NCBI RefSeq assembly: GCF_000518985.1
Contig: NZ_JAEQ01000018.1
Span: forward strand, 9,114-73,113
Direction: 5' to 3'
DNA: 64,000 nt
Origin: Chelativorans sp. J32
GTDB lineage: Bacteria; Pseudomonadota; Alphaproteobacteria; Rhizobiales; Rhizobiaceae
Under the pieces are notes generated by a model. It did no database searches, was not told where the DNA came from, and saw nothing but the letters and a program-made list of their open reading frames with translations. Both the position numbers and the translations under genes were made by a program. The first letter of the stretch is position 1. Every line of letters starts with the position of its first letter. Of the stretch, positions 38,096 through 47,542 are shown one piece after another.

Positions 38096-39328
38096 ATGAA
38101 GATCGCGGTCATCGGCGCCGGCATCATAGGCGCCACCATCGCCACGCGCCTTATCAGCACCGACCACGAAGTGACCATCTTCGAGCCTGATCCGGACGGT
38201 CTGCCAACCTCTTCCGGGAACGCCTCGCTGATCGCCCTTCCTGAGATCGCGCCCATTGCAAGCCCCGGCATCCTGACCGCTGTTCCGAAGTGGTTGCTCG
38301 ATCCCCTGGGTCCGTTGACACTGCGCTGGAAAGACGTTCCGGCGCTCACGCCCTGGCTGCTGGCCTTCCTTGCGTCCGCCACACCGGCGCGCGGGATGAG
38401 GGCCCGCACGGCACTGACCTTCCTGATGCGTAGCGCCCTCAAGGACCACCAGGAACTCGGCCAACAGGCAGGCCTTACCGGGCACCTGCGCCAGACCGGC
38501 TATATCTCCGTGCATGATACCGGCGCGAGTGTGGATGCGGCGCTGCGGGAAGCTGCGGTGGTGAAGACGGCGCTCGGCTATGATTTCACTCGGCTGACGC
38601 CCGGGGAAGCGCGGCAAATGGTACCGCAACTCGAAGGTCCGTTTGCGGGTGCCGTGCACCAGCCGGTCTACTGGACGGCAACCGATCCGCTCGCCATCTT
38701 GAGACATTATCAGGCTTATGCCACGGGCAAGGGGCGGCTGATCCCCGCACGGGCGGAACGCTTGAGGCAGACGGAGGCCGGCGTGGAAGTGCAGGCATCA
38801 TCCGGCAGCGAGACCTTCGACAAGGTGGTGGTGGCGGCCGGCGTCTGGTCGCGTGAGCTGGTGCGGCGCCTCGGCGCAAAGGTGCTGCTCGAGACAGAAC
38901 GCGGCTATAACACCACTTTCACCGATCTTGGCTGGAACCTGCCCATGCCGCTCGGCTTTGCGGACCACGGTTTCGTTGCGACGCCATTGGTCGGCGGCCT
39001 GCGGGTTGGCGGGGCGGTGGAACTGGCCAAGCCGGAGACAAGCCCGAATTTTGCCAGGGCCAAGGCCATGCGCACCAAGATGCGGCGCTATGTGCCCTCG
39101 CTGCCAGAGGAAGGCGGCGCCGAGTGGATGGGGCGGCGCCCCTCCACGCCGGATTCGCTTCCCGTTATCAGCCGGCATCCGGGCGACGACCGCATCGTTT
39201 ATGCATTCGGCCACGGCCATCTCGGACTGACACTCAGCGCCGTCACGGCACGTTTGGTTGAAAACCTGCTTAAACCCGGCAGCGCAGATCCCACCCTCAG
39301 CCCCTTCAGCATCAACCGCTTTCAATAG
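38096..39328 (+). CDS. FAD-dependent D-amino-acid (hydroxyproline) oxidase/dehydrogenase
   Basis: DadA-type flavoprotein of 410 aa that oxidises D-amino acids to imines. FAD site IAVIGAGIIGATIATRLI at the N-terminus, typical C-terminal WMGRRPSTPDSLPVIS and FGHGHLGLTLSA blocks. The ATG at 38096 is preferred to a GTG at 38090 that overlaps the GntR stop. Next to the hydroxyproline epimerase it fits the second step of trans-4-hydroxy-L-proline breakdown, oxidation of cis-4-hydroxy-D-proline. Confidence 0.85.
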   Translation: MKIAVIGAGIIGATIATRLISTDHEVTIFEPDPDGLPTSSGNASLIALPEIAPIASPGILTAVPKWLLDPLGPLTLRWKDVPALTPWLLAFLASATPARGMRARTALTFLMRSALKDHQELGQQAGLTGHLRQTGYISVHDTGASVDAALREAAVVKTALGYDFTRLTPGEARQMVPQLEGPFAGAVHQPVYWTATDPLAILRHYQAYATGKGRLIPARAERLRQTEAGVEVQASSGSETFDKVVVAAGVWSRELVRRLGAKVLLETERGYNTTFTDLGWNLPMPLGFADHGFVATPLVGGLRVGGAVELAKPETSPNFARAKAMRTKMRRYVPSLPEEGGAEWMGRRPSTPDSLPVISRHPGDDRIVYAFGHGHLGLTLSAVTARLVENLLKPGSADPTLSPFSINRFQ

Positions 39329-39335
39329 GTTCGGA

Positions 39336-40340
39336 ATGGCCAAGAAAAGCTTCTTCTGCGTAGACGCCCACACCTGTGGCAACCCCGTGCGTGTTGTGAC
39401 GGGCGGCGGTCCAGATCTCAAGGGCGAAACGATGAATGCCAGGCGGGAGCATTTCGTCGCCGAATATGACTGGATCCGCACCGGCCTCATGTTCGAGCCG
39501 CGCGGACACGATGTGATGAGCGGCTCGATCCTCTATCCCGCGCTCCGCGAGGACGTGGACGGCTCAATCCTCTTTATCGAGACCTCCGGCTGCCTGCCCA
39601 TGTGCGGCCACGGTACGATCGGCACGGTGACGGTGATGATCGAGGAAGGGCTGGTGACACCGAAGGTGCCTGGCAGATTGAGGCTTGAAGTGCCGGCCGG
39701 CATCATCGAGGCCGAATACGAAATGGACGATGCCGGACACGTGACGAAGGTGAAGATCACCAACGTCCCGTCCTTCCTCTACGCCAGAAACCTTGAGATC
39801 GACCTGCCGGGCATTGGCCCGCTCAAATTCGACGTGGCCTATGGCGGCAATTTCTATGCGATTTTCGAACAACAGCCGGGCTTCAGCGACATGAGCCAGT
39901 TCTCGGCCTTCGATATCCAGCAGCTCTCCCCTGTGGCCCGCCGCCTGATCAACGACAAGTACACCTTCCAGCATCCGGAATACCCGACCATCAAGGGCTT
40001 GCGCCACGTCATGTGGACCGGCGCGCCGAAGCATCCGGAGGCCGATGCGCGCAATGCCGTCTTCTATGGCGAGAAGGCCATCGACCGCTCCCCCTGCGGC
40101 ACCGGCACCTCCGCCCGCATGGCGCAGAAGGCGGGCAAGGGCGAACTCACGGTGGGCGACAGCTTCGTCCATGAGAGCATCATCGGCAGCCTGTTCTGGG
40201 GCAAGGTGGAGGCTGCAACCAGGGTGGGCGAGTACGACGCAATCGTGCCTTCCATCGCCGGTCAGGCGTGGATCACCGGCTACAACACCATTTTCCTGGA
40301 CGACCGCGATCCGTTCGTAAAGGGGTTCACGGTGGAGTAA
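39336..40340 (+). CDS. 4-hydroxyproline 2-epimerase (proline racemase family)
   Basis: Cofactor-free epimerase of 334 aa that converts trans-4-hydroxy-L-proline into cis-4-hydroxy-D-proline. Both catalytic cysteines are present: C90 in MCGHGTIG and C254 in SPCGTGTSA, so it is the two-cysteine epimerase/racemase type and not the Thr-containing dehydratase. The ATG at 39336 has a GG-rich site before it; the open frame extends upstream into the oxidase gene. Third gene after GntR and the D-amino-acid oxidase. The deaminase and semialdehyde dehydrogenase of the pathway are not in the window. Confidence 0.9.
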   Translation: MAKKSFFCVDAHTCGNPVRVVTGGGPDLKGETMNARREHFVAEYDWIRTGLMFEPRGHDVMSGSILYPALREDVDGSILFIETSGCLPMCGHGTIGTVTVMIEEGLVTPKVPGRLRLEVPAGIIEAEYEMDDAGHVTKVKITNVPSFLYARNLEIDLPGIGPLKFDVAYGGNFYAIFEQQPGFSDMSQFSAFDIQQLSPVARRLINDKYTFQHPEYPTIKGLRHVMWTGAPKHPEADARNAVFYGEKAIDRSPCGTGTSARMAQKAGKGELTVGDSFVHESIIGSLFWGKVEAATRVGEYDAIVPSIAGQAWITGYNTIFLDDRDPFVKGFTVE

Positions 40341-40381
40341 GGGGCGGCACAACCCTTCATCACGGAAGCCGAAGCGAAGCT

Positions 40382-40499
40382 TATCCGGGGCCATAGCAAA
40401 ACGCGGCCGTTCCTCCGCAGAAGACGCAGCCGCGCTGAACTCTGGCAACGAGGACGGGGCCGTGCTCGATGATCCGGTGAGCCGATGAGGCCCCGGATA
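40382..40499. repeat. Inverted repeat in the gap after the epimerase gene
   Basis: Perfect 11-bp inverted repeat TATCCGGGGCC (40382-40392) and GGCCCCGGATA (40489-40499), with partly matching GC-rich flanks beyond both arms. It lies between convergent genes and resembles the short palindromic intergenic repeats of rhizobia. It might also help end transcription from both sides. Confidence 0.55.
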
Positions 40500-40533
40500 G
40501 CGCCTCCGGCGCTTCCGGGATGAAGTTCTGGGC

Positions 40534-40887
40534 TTAGCCCTTCACCGCAACGACCTGGACTTCCACCAGGACATCCGGGGCTGCCATGCGGGATTCGACG
40601 CAGGCGCGCGCGGGCGTATTGCCGGGCGATACCCACTTGTCCCAAACGGAATTCATCTCGTCGAAGTCCGCGATATCGCGGAGCCAGATATTCGCTTTAA
40701 GCAAATTCGACTTGTCCGTCCCCGCCTTTGCCAAAAGCTCGTCGATGCGCTGGAGCACCTGCGTTGTCTGGTCGGCGACGGACGTACCACCGCGCCGCTC
40801 GGCGACGATGCCGGCGAGGTATACGGTATCGCCATGGATGACGACCTGGCTCATGCGGGGACCAACTTCGATACGCTCAATCGACAT
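40534..40887 (-). CDS. RidA (YjgF/UK114) family protein
   Basis: Small trimeric imine/enamine deaminase family member, 117 aa from the ATG at 40887 with GGAG before it; the frame stays open further upstream. It keeps the family pattern (VYLAGIVAERRGGTS early, NLLKANIWLRD, and the conserved arginine in ARACVESRMAAPDVLVEVQVVA). RidA enzymes hydrolyse reactive imines released by flavin- or PLP-dependent enzymes. Last gene of the long minus-strand aromatic cluster, or possibly a partner of the D-amino-acid oxidase encoded by the convergent operon, whose product is an imine. Confidence 0.85.
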   Translation of the reverse strand: MSIERIEVGPRMSQVVIHGDTVYLAGIVAERRGGTSVADQTTQVLQRIDELLAKAGTDKSNLLKANIWLRDIADFDEMNSVWDKWVSPGNTPARACVESRMAAPDVLVEVQVVAVKG

Positions 40888-40926
40888 TTCTGCTCCGTGC
40901 TCCTGATCAATGGTCATGTAAAAGCA

Positions 40927-40946
40927 GGGGCTTTTTTTGTGGCCCC
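40927..40946 (-). terminator. Possible terminator after the acyl-CoA dehydrogenase gene
   Basis: On the minus strand GGGGC-CACAAAAAAA-GCCCC followed by TGCTTTT, 88 bases after the dehydrogenase stop and before the RidA gene. Short stem and short T run, so weak. Confidence 0.3.
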
Positions 40947-41033
40947 GCAACCCTTGTTGCCTTCGATCTTCCTCTTATGCAAGCGGAGACCGTCGCACGG
41001 CGTAAAAGCTTGAGCCCGCAAAGTCGCCGATCA

Positions 41034-42770
41034 TTACGACCACGGATCAGGGGCACTCCACGGAGCAGCGGCCAAATCTGCCGGGATTTGGCAACGCTTC
41101 TCCGCAGCGGTCATCTCCACTTCAGCCTCGTGAAGGCCGTAGCGGCCGATCGCGCCGAGATACCGGTCTGTCTCATCACGCGGCTTGTCGAGGAGGGAAA
41201 CGAGGCGCAACGACATCCACGCGAAAACGCAAGCCCAGGCTGCCCTGAGAAACGCATCGGCTCCGGTTTCAGCGGCGCCACGATCTGTCCTAAGACGCGA
41301 AAAATGTTCTGCTAGCGCCTCCAAGCGGCTCAATACATCCAGCGCCAGATTTGCCGCCTCGCGATCCGCGGCACGCGCCGCCTCCTGGCGTATCCTATCG
41401 GCGAGTATGCGAAGCCCCCGGCCCTCGTCTTTCCACAGCCGGCGGTGTAGGAGATCCAACGCCTGCATGCCCGTCGTTCCTTCGAAAATCGAGAGGATAC
41501 GGGAATCCCGCAGCAGCCTTTCCGCTGGCCATTCCTTCGTATAACCGGCACCGCCCAAAATCTGGATTGCCGCACTTGCCGTCTCGAAGCCGATCTCCGC
41601 GCCGAAATTCTTGGCCAGCGGCAAAAGCCATGCCGAAAGGGCCTCCAGGTCTCGGCCCTCCGCCTCGTTTCCGGTGAAGTTCGCCAGGTCGATGATGGCT
41701 GCCAGTTCCAGCACAAAGGCATGAAGAGCCTGGGTCCGGCAGGCCATGACAGTCAGTTGCCGACGGACATCGCAATGTTCGATGATCGGAATGGGCGCTC
41801 TTTCCGGAGCACCGCCTTGCCGGCGTTCGCAGGCATAGCGCTCGGCTATGTCCAGGGCGGCGAGTGCCGTCGCGGTGCCCTGCCCGGCCGTCAAAAGCCG
41901 CATTCGCTCGATCATCAGAAAAAGTTGTGGCAGGCCGCGGTTCAGCTCGCCAAGAAGGATGGCTTCGGCCTGCTCGAAGTTCAGCACGCAGGTGGGAGAA
42001 CCATGAAGGCCGAGTTTCTCCTCGATGCGTTCCACGGCAATGCCGGAGCGCCGATATCCGCCGCTGTCGTCGGGAAGACTATCCGGGACGAGGAAAAGGC
42101 TCAGCCCCCTCGTACCAAGCTCGGCAGGACCGGTCCGGGCGAGGAGGAGATGACCGATGCGGCTTGTGACGTCATGGTCGCCGAAGGAGATCCAGCATTT
42201 CTGTCCTGAGATGCGCCAGCGTCCGTCCGGCCCTCTATCTGCGCGTGTGCGGATACGGCCGACATCCGAACCGGCATCAGGCTCCGAGATGCAGATCGTC
42301 GCGCTCCATTCACCCGCGCCAAGGCGCGGTAACCACTCGCTTCGCGCCTCTTCATCGCCAAAAGCGTCGAGGACGAATACCGCAGAACGGGTGGACCCCG
42401 CGAGCATGGCGAATGCGGGGCATGCGCAGTCAAAAAGCATCTGGGCAGCGGTGTGCAGTGCCAGGGGAAGATCCTGACCGGCAGCCTCGGCGGGCAGGTC
42501 GAGCCCCAACCAACCCTCATCGCAGAGTGCATGCCAGGCTTCTTTGTAGCCTTGCGGCGCCACTACCCGTCCATTCACCAGCCGGCAACCCTCCCGGTCC
42601 GCGATCTGCGCGAGCGGTGCTATCCGATTTTCGGAAAATTGAGCGGCGCCCTCGATCACCATCCGGATCAGACCTGTGTCGAGTTCTTCCCTGCGCGAAA
42701 GAAGCTCGGACCAGGAAGGTGACACCTCAAGTAATCGCGCGGTTATGTCTGCCTGTCTCGCAAAGCTCAT
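41034..42770 (-). CDS. Acyl-CoA dehydrogenase (DmdC-like, long form)
   Basis: FAD enzyme of 578 aa that introduces an alpha-beta double bond into an acyl-CoA. It is larger than ordinary acyl-CoA dehydrogenases (about 380 aa) because it carries an extra C-terminal helical domain, as in DmdC/AidB-like proteins. Visible: ATICISEPDAGSDVGRIRT near residue 155, GQKCWISFGDHD, the QILGGAGYTKEWPAERLLRDSRI block and IFEGTTGMQALDLL near 440. Start ATG at 42770, 23 bases after the LysR gene, so it is in the same transcript. It might process CoA-linked aromatic side chains; the substrate is unknown. Confidence 0.83.
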   Translation of the reverse strand: MSFARQADITARLLEVSPSWSELLSRREELDTGLIRMVIEGAAQFSENRIAPLAQIADREGCRLVNGRVVAPQGYKEAWHALCDEGWLGLDLPAEAAGQDLPLALHTAAQMLFDCACPAFAMLAGSTRSAVFVLDAFGDEEARSEWLPRLGAGEWSATICISEPDAGSDVGRIRTRADRGPDGRWRISGQKCWISFGDHDVTSRIGHLLLARTGPAELGTRGLSLFLVPDSLPDDSGGYRRSGIAVERIEEKLGLHGSPTCVLNFEQAEAILLGELNRGLPQLFLMIERMRLLTAGQGTATALAALDIAERYACERRQGGAPERAPIPIIEHCDVRRQLTVMACRTQALHAFVLELAAIIDLANFTGNEAEGRDLEALSAWLLPLAKNFGAEIGFETASAAIQILGGAGYTKEWPAERLLRDSRILSIFEGTTGMQALDLLHRRLWKDEGRGLRILADRIRQEAARAADREAANLALDVLSRLEALAEHFSRLRTDRGAAETGADAFLRAAWACVFAWMSLRLVSLLDKPRDETDRYLGAIGRYGLHEAEVEMTAAEKRCQIPADLAAAPWSAPDPWS

Positions 42771-42793
42771 GGGCTATCTCCCCGCCAATCCTC

Positions 42794-44041
42794 TTAAGTG
42801 TCGTTGATCAAGTCGGGCCTGCAGCCTGCGTTTTCCGCAACTGCTTCACGCAGCGCGGAAATGAAATCGCGCTGAAGCACCGTCGGCTCCCAATTGCCGC
42901 GCCGCGTCATCCCGATCGGCCGGTCCGAATGCGGCAGATCGAAGGGGATGACGCCGAGCAAGCGGGCTTTTTCGTCATACTCGATCTGCTGGCGTGAGAG
43001 GATCGTGAGACGATCCGTCTGGAGGAGAATGCCGCGGATGGCGACCAGCGAGCCGGTGACAATGGTGCCGTGCGAAGACCATCCTCCCGGGAAAGCTTCG
43101 GCCAAACTCTCGAAGATTGCGCGGGTGGGCGTGCCCTGTCGTGGTAGGATCCAGGGGTAACGCGCCAGATCATGGTATGTCACCCGCGAGCGTTGCCGCA
43201 GCGGATGATCGGCCCGCGCGATGACCGACAATCCATCGCTGAACAGCGTTTCCTGCACCAGCCTGTTGTCGAGAGTGCGACGCCGGAGCGCGCCGACCAG
43301 AAGATCGATCTTGCCGGAGAGGAGCGCCATGACGAGGCTTTCGTAATCGCCGTCAAGCAGTTCGATGCTTGCGTGAGGACGGCGGCTTGAAAGCTTCGCA
43401 ATCGCCGCCGGGATGATCTTCGTGCGCACCAGGGGCAGCGTTCCGATGACAACCCGTCCGTCGAACGTACCCTCCATCTCCCTCACCTCCTCGCGGGCGC
43501 TGTCGAATTCCCGCAGGATGAGGTGGGCGTGGCTTGCAAGCATAGTGCCTGCAGGCGTCAGCCGGAGGGAACGATATGCACCTTCAAAGAGCTGGACGCC
43601 GACGATCCGCTCCAGCTGACGCGAAGCCCGCTGAACCGAAGGTTCGGCCTGCCCCAGCGTCCGGGCGGCGCCCTGGAAGGAACCCATATCCGCGAAAGCC
43701 GCGAGTGCGCGAAGCTGGGTGACGGTGGCATGCACCTCGAGCAGGTCCATGGCAAGGCCTTTGCCGATACGGGACTGACGCGCCAGATTGGTGCTGGCAA
43801 GGCGCAGGAGCTCGAGGCTCCGCCGGGCCCGGCGCGCGACGAGCAGGCCTCTTTCGGTTGGGGAAACCCTTGCCCCCTGCCGATTGAGGAGCAGTCCGCC
43901 GAAAAGGGCTTCCAGCTTGGAGATCGCCTGCGATGCGGCGGGTTGAGAGATGTGAACCGCTTCGGCTGCCCTGGAAAGCGAGGAAAGGTCGACAGCGGCT
44001 TCGAAAAGCCGGATATGGCGCAGGTTCGGATAGAGCGGCAT
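42794..44041 (-). CDS. LysR-type regulator with two DNA-binding domains
   Basis: Regulator of 415 aa, about 110 residues longer than usual LysR proteins. Two LysR winged helices are present in tandem: residues 5-65 (LSRAAEAVHISQPAASQAISKLE) and 107-166 (SFQGAARTLGQAEPSVQRASRQLE). The ordinary ligand-binding domain follows from about 185 (GRVVIGTLPLVRTKIIP onward). The ATG at 44041 starts the first helix; an in-frame start upstream is possible. It follows galD in the same direction by 64 bases, so it is likely the local activator of the ring-cleavage operon. Confidence 0.85.
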   Translation of the reverse strand: MPLYPNLRHIRLFEAAVDLSSLSRAAEAVHISQPAASQAISKLEALFGGLLLNRQGARVSPTERGLLVARRARRSLELLRLASTNLARQSRIGKGLAMDLLEVHATVTQLRALAAFADMGSFQGAARTLGQAEPSVQRASRQLERIVGVQLFEGAYRSLRLTPAGTMLASHAHLILREFDSAREEVREMEGTFDGRVVIGTLPLVRTKIIPAAIAKLSSRRPHASIELLDGDYESLVMALLSGKIDLLVGALRRRTLDNRLVQETLFSDGLSVIARADHPLRQRSRVTYHDLARYPWILPRQGTPTRAIFESLAEAFPGGWSSHGTIVTGSLVAIRGILLQTDRLTILSRQQIEYDEKARLLGVIPFDLPHSDRPIGMTRRGNWEPTVLQRDFISALREAVAENAGCRPDLINDT

Positions 44042-44105
44042 GCCGCCTTCTAAACCAGCAGACCTGATATCCAAAAGCGCCCCGCTCACTCCGGCGCCAC
44101 CATCG

Positions 44106-45161
44106 TCAGGGAAAAGTCAGGCCGTCAGACAATTTCCGGGCGGTCCTCAAGACCCCGGCTGACTGGACATTGCCGCTTTCATCAAGAGTGGCGATGACCG
44201 TAAACTCGCCGGTCGGATGTTCGACGGACATCGACTTGGCGCGCCCCTCGGGAACTTCGGCGTATTTCGCCGCCGGGCCTTCCTGCAGTAGGCAGGCGGT
44301 CGCAACGGTAACGGCACCCAGGACGCCGATCGCCTCGTGGACACGATGCGGGATGAAGCTTCGGGTCGAGATGACGCCGCCATGTCGCGACGGGCTTACC
44401 AGTGTCATCTTTGGCACGGACTTTTCCGCCACGTTACCGAGATGCATCAGCGGACCAGCCTTGAGGCGGATCGATTCAAGCCGGGTCTTCAGCCCCGTAT
44501 TTGCCTCAAGCTCCTTTGGCGCTTCCTGGCCGGAGATGCCAAAATCAGCCGCATCGAGAATGACGCAGGGCATGCCGTTATCGATCAGCGTTACGTCGAC
44601 ACCGTCGATCACATCGACGGCATTGCCGGAGGGCAGCAGCGCTCCGCAGGAAGAGCCTGCCGTGTCCTGGAACACGATGGGGATAGGAGCGGCCGTACCA
44701 GGCACCCCATCGATGCGAGCCTCGCCGGCATAGTTCACCTTGCCATCCGGTGTGTCCACCGTGGCGATGGCGATCTGGCCGGTGTTCTCCATGAAGATAC
44801 GGACGTCGGTCTTGTTTCCGGTTACCGGCACCAGCCCTCGCTCGATGGCAAACGGGCCTACGCCGGCGAGAATGTTGCCGCAGTTCTGGGAGTCGGTCAC
44901 GATGGGCTGATCGACGAAGACCTGCAGGAAGAGATAATCCACATCCACACCTTCGCGCTCGGAAGGCTTCACCACGGCCACTTTCGAGGTGAGCGGGTTT
45001 GCGCCGCCAAGTCCATCGATCTGGCGCGGATCAGGTGAGCCCATAATACGGAGCAGCAGCGCGTCGCGCTCACGCCGATCCTGCGGCAGGTCGGAGGCGA
45101 GGAAATAACCGCCCTTGGAGGTTCCTCCCCGCATCCACATGGCGCGGATGCCCTCAGACAT
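44106..45161 (-). CDS. galD: 4-oxalomesaconate tautomerase (PrpF family)
   Basis: Interconverts keto and enol forms of 4-oxalomesaconate (OMA), the ring-cleavage product of gallate. 351 aa, PrpF/diaminopimelate-epimerase-like fold. Family stretches: [14 protein letters not shown] near residue 7, [18 protein letters not shown] with the conserved cysteine near 91, and the late [24 protein letters not shown]. It overlaps galC by eight bases and follows galB and galC, which supports the specific name over a generic PrpF isomerase. Confidence 0.82.
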   Translation of the reverse strand: MSEGIRAMWMRGGTSKGGYFLASDLPQDRRERDALLLRIMGSPDPRQIDGLGGANPLTSKVAVVKPSEREGVDVDYLFLQVFVDQPIVTDSQNCGNILAGVGPFAIERGLVPVTGNKTDVRIFMENTGQIAIATVDTPDGKVNYAGEARIDGVPGTAAPIPIVFQDTAGSSCGALLPSGNAVDVIDGVDVTLIDNGMPCVILDAADFGISGQEAPKELEANTGLKTRLESIRLKAGPLMHLGNVAEKSVPKMTLVSPSRHGGVISTRSFIPHRVHEAIGVLGAVTVATACLLQEGPAAKYAEVPEGRAKSMSVEHPTGEFTVIATLDESGNVQSAGVLRTARKLSDGLTFP

Positions 45162-45825
45162 ATTTGAGGCCCTTCTCCTTCAATCTTTCACGCATATCGT
45201 AGAGATCGAGGCCGAGTTCGCCAGCCGCAAGCCGCCGGCGCTTGGCCTCCTCATTGGCGACGCGCGCCTCGGCGGCCTTGAGCACTTCACCAGCCCTTTC
45301 CCGCGAAACGACGCAGACGCCGTCGTCGTCAGCGACGATCACGTCTCCCGGATTGACAAGCGCGCCTGCGCAGACGACTGGCACATTGACGGAGCCAAGC
45401 GTTTCCTTGACGGTTCCCTGCGCCGATACATAGTGCGACCAGACGGGAAAGCCCATCCTGGTTAGATCGGCAATGTCCCGCACACCGGCATCGATGACGA
45501 GCCCCCGGCAGCCGCGGGCCATGGCCGACGTGGCAAGGAGGTCGCCGAAATAGCCGGCATCCGACGGCGATGTGGGCGCAAGAACGAGCACGTCACCTTC
45601 CCTGATCTGCTCGATGGCCACATGCAGCATCCAGTTGTCGCCGGGCGGTGCAGAAATTGTGACGGCAGAGCCTGCAATCCGAGCCCCGGAATAGATCGGC
45701 CGCATATAGGAGGCGAGAAGCCCGGTGCGCTCTTGCGCCTCGTTGACGGTCGCCACCCCGCATTCCGCCAGCCCGGCGATAACCGCCGGATGGGCACGCG
45801 CGATATTCTGAACCACCACACCCAT
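45154..45825 (-). CDS. galC: 4-carboxy-4-hydroxy-2-oxoadipate aldolase (LigK/GalC)
   Basis: RraA-fold class II aldolase of 223 aa that splits 4-carboxy-4-hydroxy-2-oxoadipate into pyruvate and oxaloacetate. Very characteristic stretches: [69 protein letters not shown] and [14 protein letters not shown], which carries the substrate and metal residues; ADDDGVCVV follows. The ATG overlaps the galB stop by one base (TGATG). It is the last chemical step of the gallate/protocatechuate 4,5-cleavage pathway. Confidence 0.9.
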   Translation of the reverse strand: MGVVVQNIARAHPAVIAGLAECGVATVNEAQERTGLLASYMRPIYSGARIAGSAVTISAPPGDNWMLHVAIEQIREGDVLVLAPTSPSDAGYFGDLLATSAMARGCRGLVIDAGVRDIADLTRMGFPVWSHYVSAQGTVKETLGSVNVPVVCAGALVNPGDVIVADDDGVCVVSRERAGEVLKAAEARVANEEAKRRRLAAGELGLDLYDMRERLKEKGLKYV

Positions 45826-46556
45826 CAGAGCTCATCCACCGTACGAGGGAAGATCGATTGGAACGCCTCGGCATATTTCGCTTCGCGCCCGCCGGCCTGC
45901 CCGCCGGAATTGCGGCGGAACTGGTTGGCCCGGTTTTCCGCGACATTGGTGTAATATTGCCAGAGATGCTGCTGGCCCTCCATGCATTCGATCGCGGCGC
46001 GCTTCTGGTCCCACACCTCGGTGATGTCGAGGATCGTGTCGGGTTTCCAATTGCACTGCTCGGTCTGGTGCGGCTCATAGAGATAAAGCTGCGGAGCCCC
46101 TAGAATCTTCTCGCCCGGATTGTGCCCCCAGGCCTGCGCGATCATCCGGCACTCGATCGCCATTCTGGTCGCGTAGGGATGATCGGTGTTGTACGGATCC
46201 TCTAGAGAGTGCGAGAGCATAAAGGCGGGCTGCACTTTGCGGATGACGTCGACCAGCCGGTATTTCGCCTCCCGGTCCATCTCCAGCGGATAGTCGCCGA
46301 GATCGAAGAACTGGATGTCGTGGACGCCGAGCGCCTTGGCCGCGCCTTCTGCCTCTTCACGGCGGGCGGCCTTCACGCCTTCGAGGGTGGCGCCGGGGGC
46401 TTTCCACAGCTTGGCACTCTCACCGCGCTCGCCGAAGGAAAGGCAGACCACCGTGACATCGTAACCCTTCCTCTGGTGAAGGGCGATGGCGCCGCCACAA
46501 CGCCACACGAAATCCGCCGAATGGGCGCTGATGATCAGGGCCGTCTTGTTGCTCAT
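45825..46556 (-). CDS. galB: 4-oxalomesaconate hydratase (GalB, PIG-L-like)
   Basis: Zinc protein of the PIG-L/LmbE fold, 243 aa, which in the gallate pathway hydrates OMA to 4-carboxy-4-hydroxy-2-oxoadipate. The metal motif is the variant AHSADF (near residue 11) in place of the deacetylase AHPDDE; the second ligand block [17 protein letters not shown] is present. I choose the ATG at 46556, which has GAGGAG before it; an in-frame ATG at 46571 overlaps the dioxygenase stop. The galB-galC-galD order and coupling support the hydratase role over a deacetylase. Confidence 0.82.
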   Translation of the reverse strand: MSNKTALIISAHSADFVWRCGGAIALHQRKGYDVTVVCLSFGERGESAKLWKAPGATLEGVKAARREEAEGAAKALGVHDIQFFDLGDYPLEMDREAKYRLVDVIRKVQPAFMLSHSLEDPYNTDHPYATRMAIECRMIAQAWGHNPGEKILGAPQLYLYEPHQTEQCNWKPDTILDITEVWDQKRAAIECMEGQQHLWQYYTNVAENRANQFRRNSGGQAGGREAKYAEAFQSIFPRTVDEL

Positions 46557-46567
46557 GCCGCTTCTCC

Positions 46568-47533
46568 TCAAGATTTCTGCGCCGGATCGACCGGCGGCGT
46601 GCCGTGCGTATGAAAGGTCTCGATCGTCTTCATGCCCCAGGCCTGCCCCTTCTTCCGCTCGGCCTCGGTCCAGGTGATGGGCTGCCAGTCGGGCCTCAGG
46701 ATCAGCCGCGCACCGGCATTGGCCACCTCGACGCGATTTCCCGCCGGCTCATAGGCATAGAGGAAGAAGGTCTGCTGGATTGCATGCTTGTGCGGACCGG
46801 ACTCGATGAAGACCCCATTTTCGAGGTAGATATCCGCTGCGCGCAGCACGTCATCGCGGCTGTCCACCGCATAGGTGAGATGGTGGAAGCGGCCCGAGGC
46901 GCCGTAATGGTCCTCCGTGCAAGCCAGATCATAGCTCTTGTTGTTGACCGTGAACCAGCAGCCGGCAAGACGGCCATTGTCGAGCACCACCTGCTCGGTG
47001 ACGCGGCTGCCGAGCGCCTCGATCATGAAGTCGCGGATTTGCGATACGTCGCTCGCAAGCAGGTTCACATGGTCGATGCGGCGCACGCAAACGCCTCGCC
47101 CATGGAAGCGCTGCGCCACGTTCTTCAGCGCCGGCCGCTCCTCAGGCGGCGCAACATAGAGATTGGTGTCGTAATAGAGTTCGAAGATGTGCCCGTCGGG
47201 GCTCTTGAAGCGGTAGGCGCGGCCGTGACCGAGATCGCCATCCACCCAGCCGATCCCGAGCCCCATCTTCTCGATCACCGCGACGCGGCGCTCCAGCGCC
47301 TCGGGCGAGGAGGTGCGGTAACCGACATGCCCCATCCCGGTCGTGTCCGACCGGGTGAGCTTCAGACTATGGTACTCGTAGTCGTCCCAGCCGCGGAGAT
47401 GGGCGGAATTTTCATCTCGACCGCTCTCCGTCATGCCATAGACGTTGACGAAGAAATTGAGGCTCTCCTCGAACTTGTTCGTCAGAAGCTCGACATGGCC
47501 CAGATGGGCGACATCGAAGCATGGCTCCGCCAT
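46568..47533 (-). CDS. VOC-family extradiol ring-cleavage dioxygenase
   Basis: Type I extradiol dioxygenase of 321 aa with two glyoxalase-like (VOC) modules, as in catechol 2,3-dioxygenases. The active iron site in the second module appears intact: H155 (RIDHVNLL), H217/218 (RFHHLTYAV) and E269 (NRVEV). It lies in the middle of the cluster, between the YCII protein gene and galB, although LigAB already provides a ring-cleaving enzyme of a different fold. It may open another catechol, for example a methoxylated or substituted one. Stop overlaps the upstream in-frame ATG of galB. Confidence 0.82.
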   Translation of the reverse strand: MAEPCFDVAHLGHVELLTNKFEESLNFFVNVYGMTESGRDENSAHLRGWDDYEYHSLKLTRSDTTGMGHVGYRTSSPEALERRVAVIEKMGLGIGWVDGDLGHGRAYRFKSPDGHIFELYYDTNLYVAPPEERPALKNVAQRFHGRGVCVRRIDHVNLLASDVSQIRDFMIEALGSRVTEQVVLDNGRLAGCWFTVNNKSYDLACTEDHYGASGRFHHLTYAVDSRDDVLRAADIYLENGVFIESGPHKHAIQQTFFLYAYEPAGNRVEVANAGARLILRPDWQPITWTEAERKKGQAWGMKTIETFHTHGTPPVDPAQKS

Positions 47534-47542
47534 GGTCTCCTC

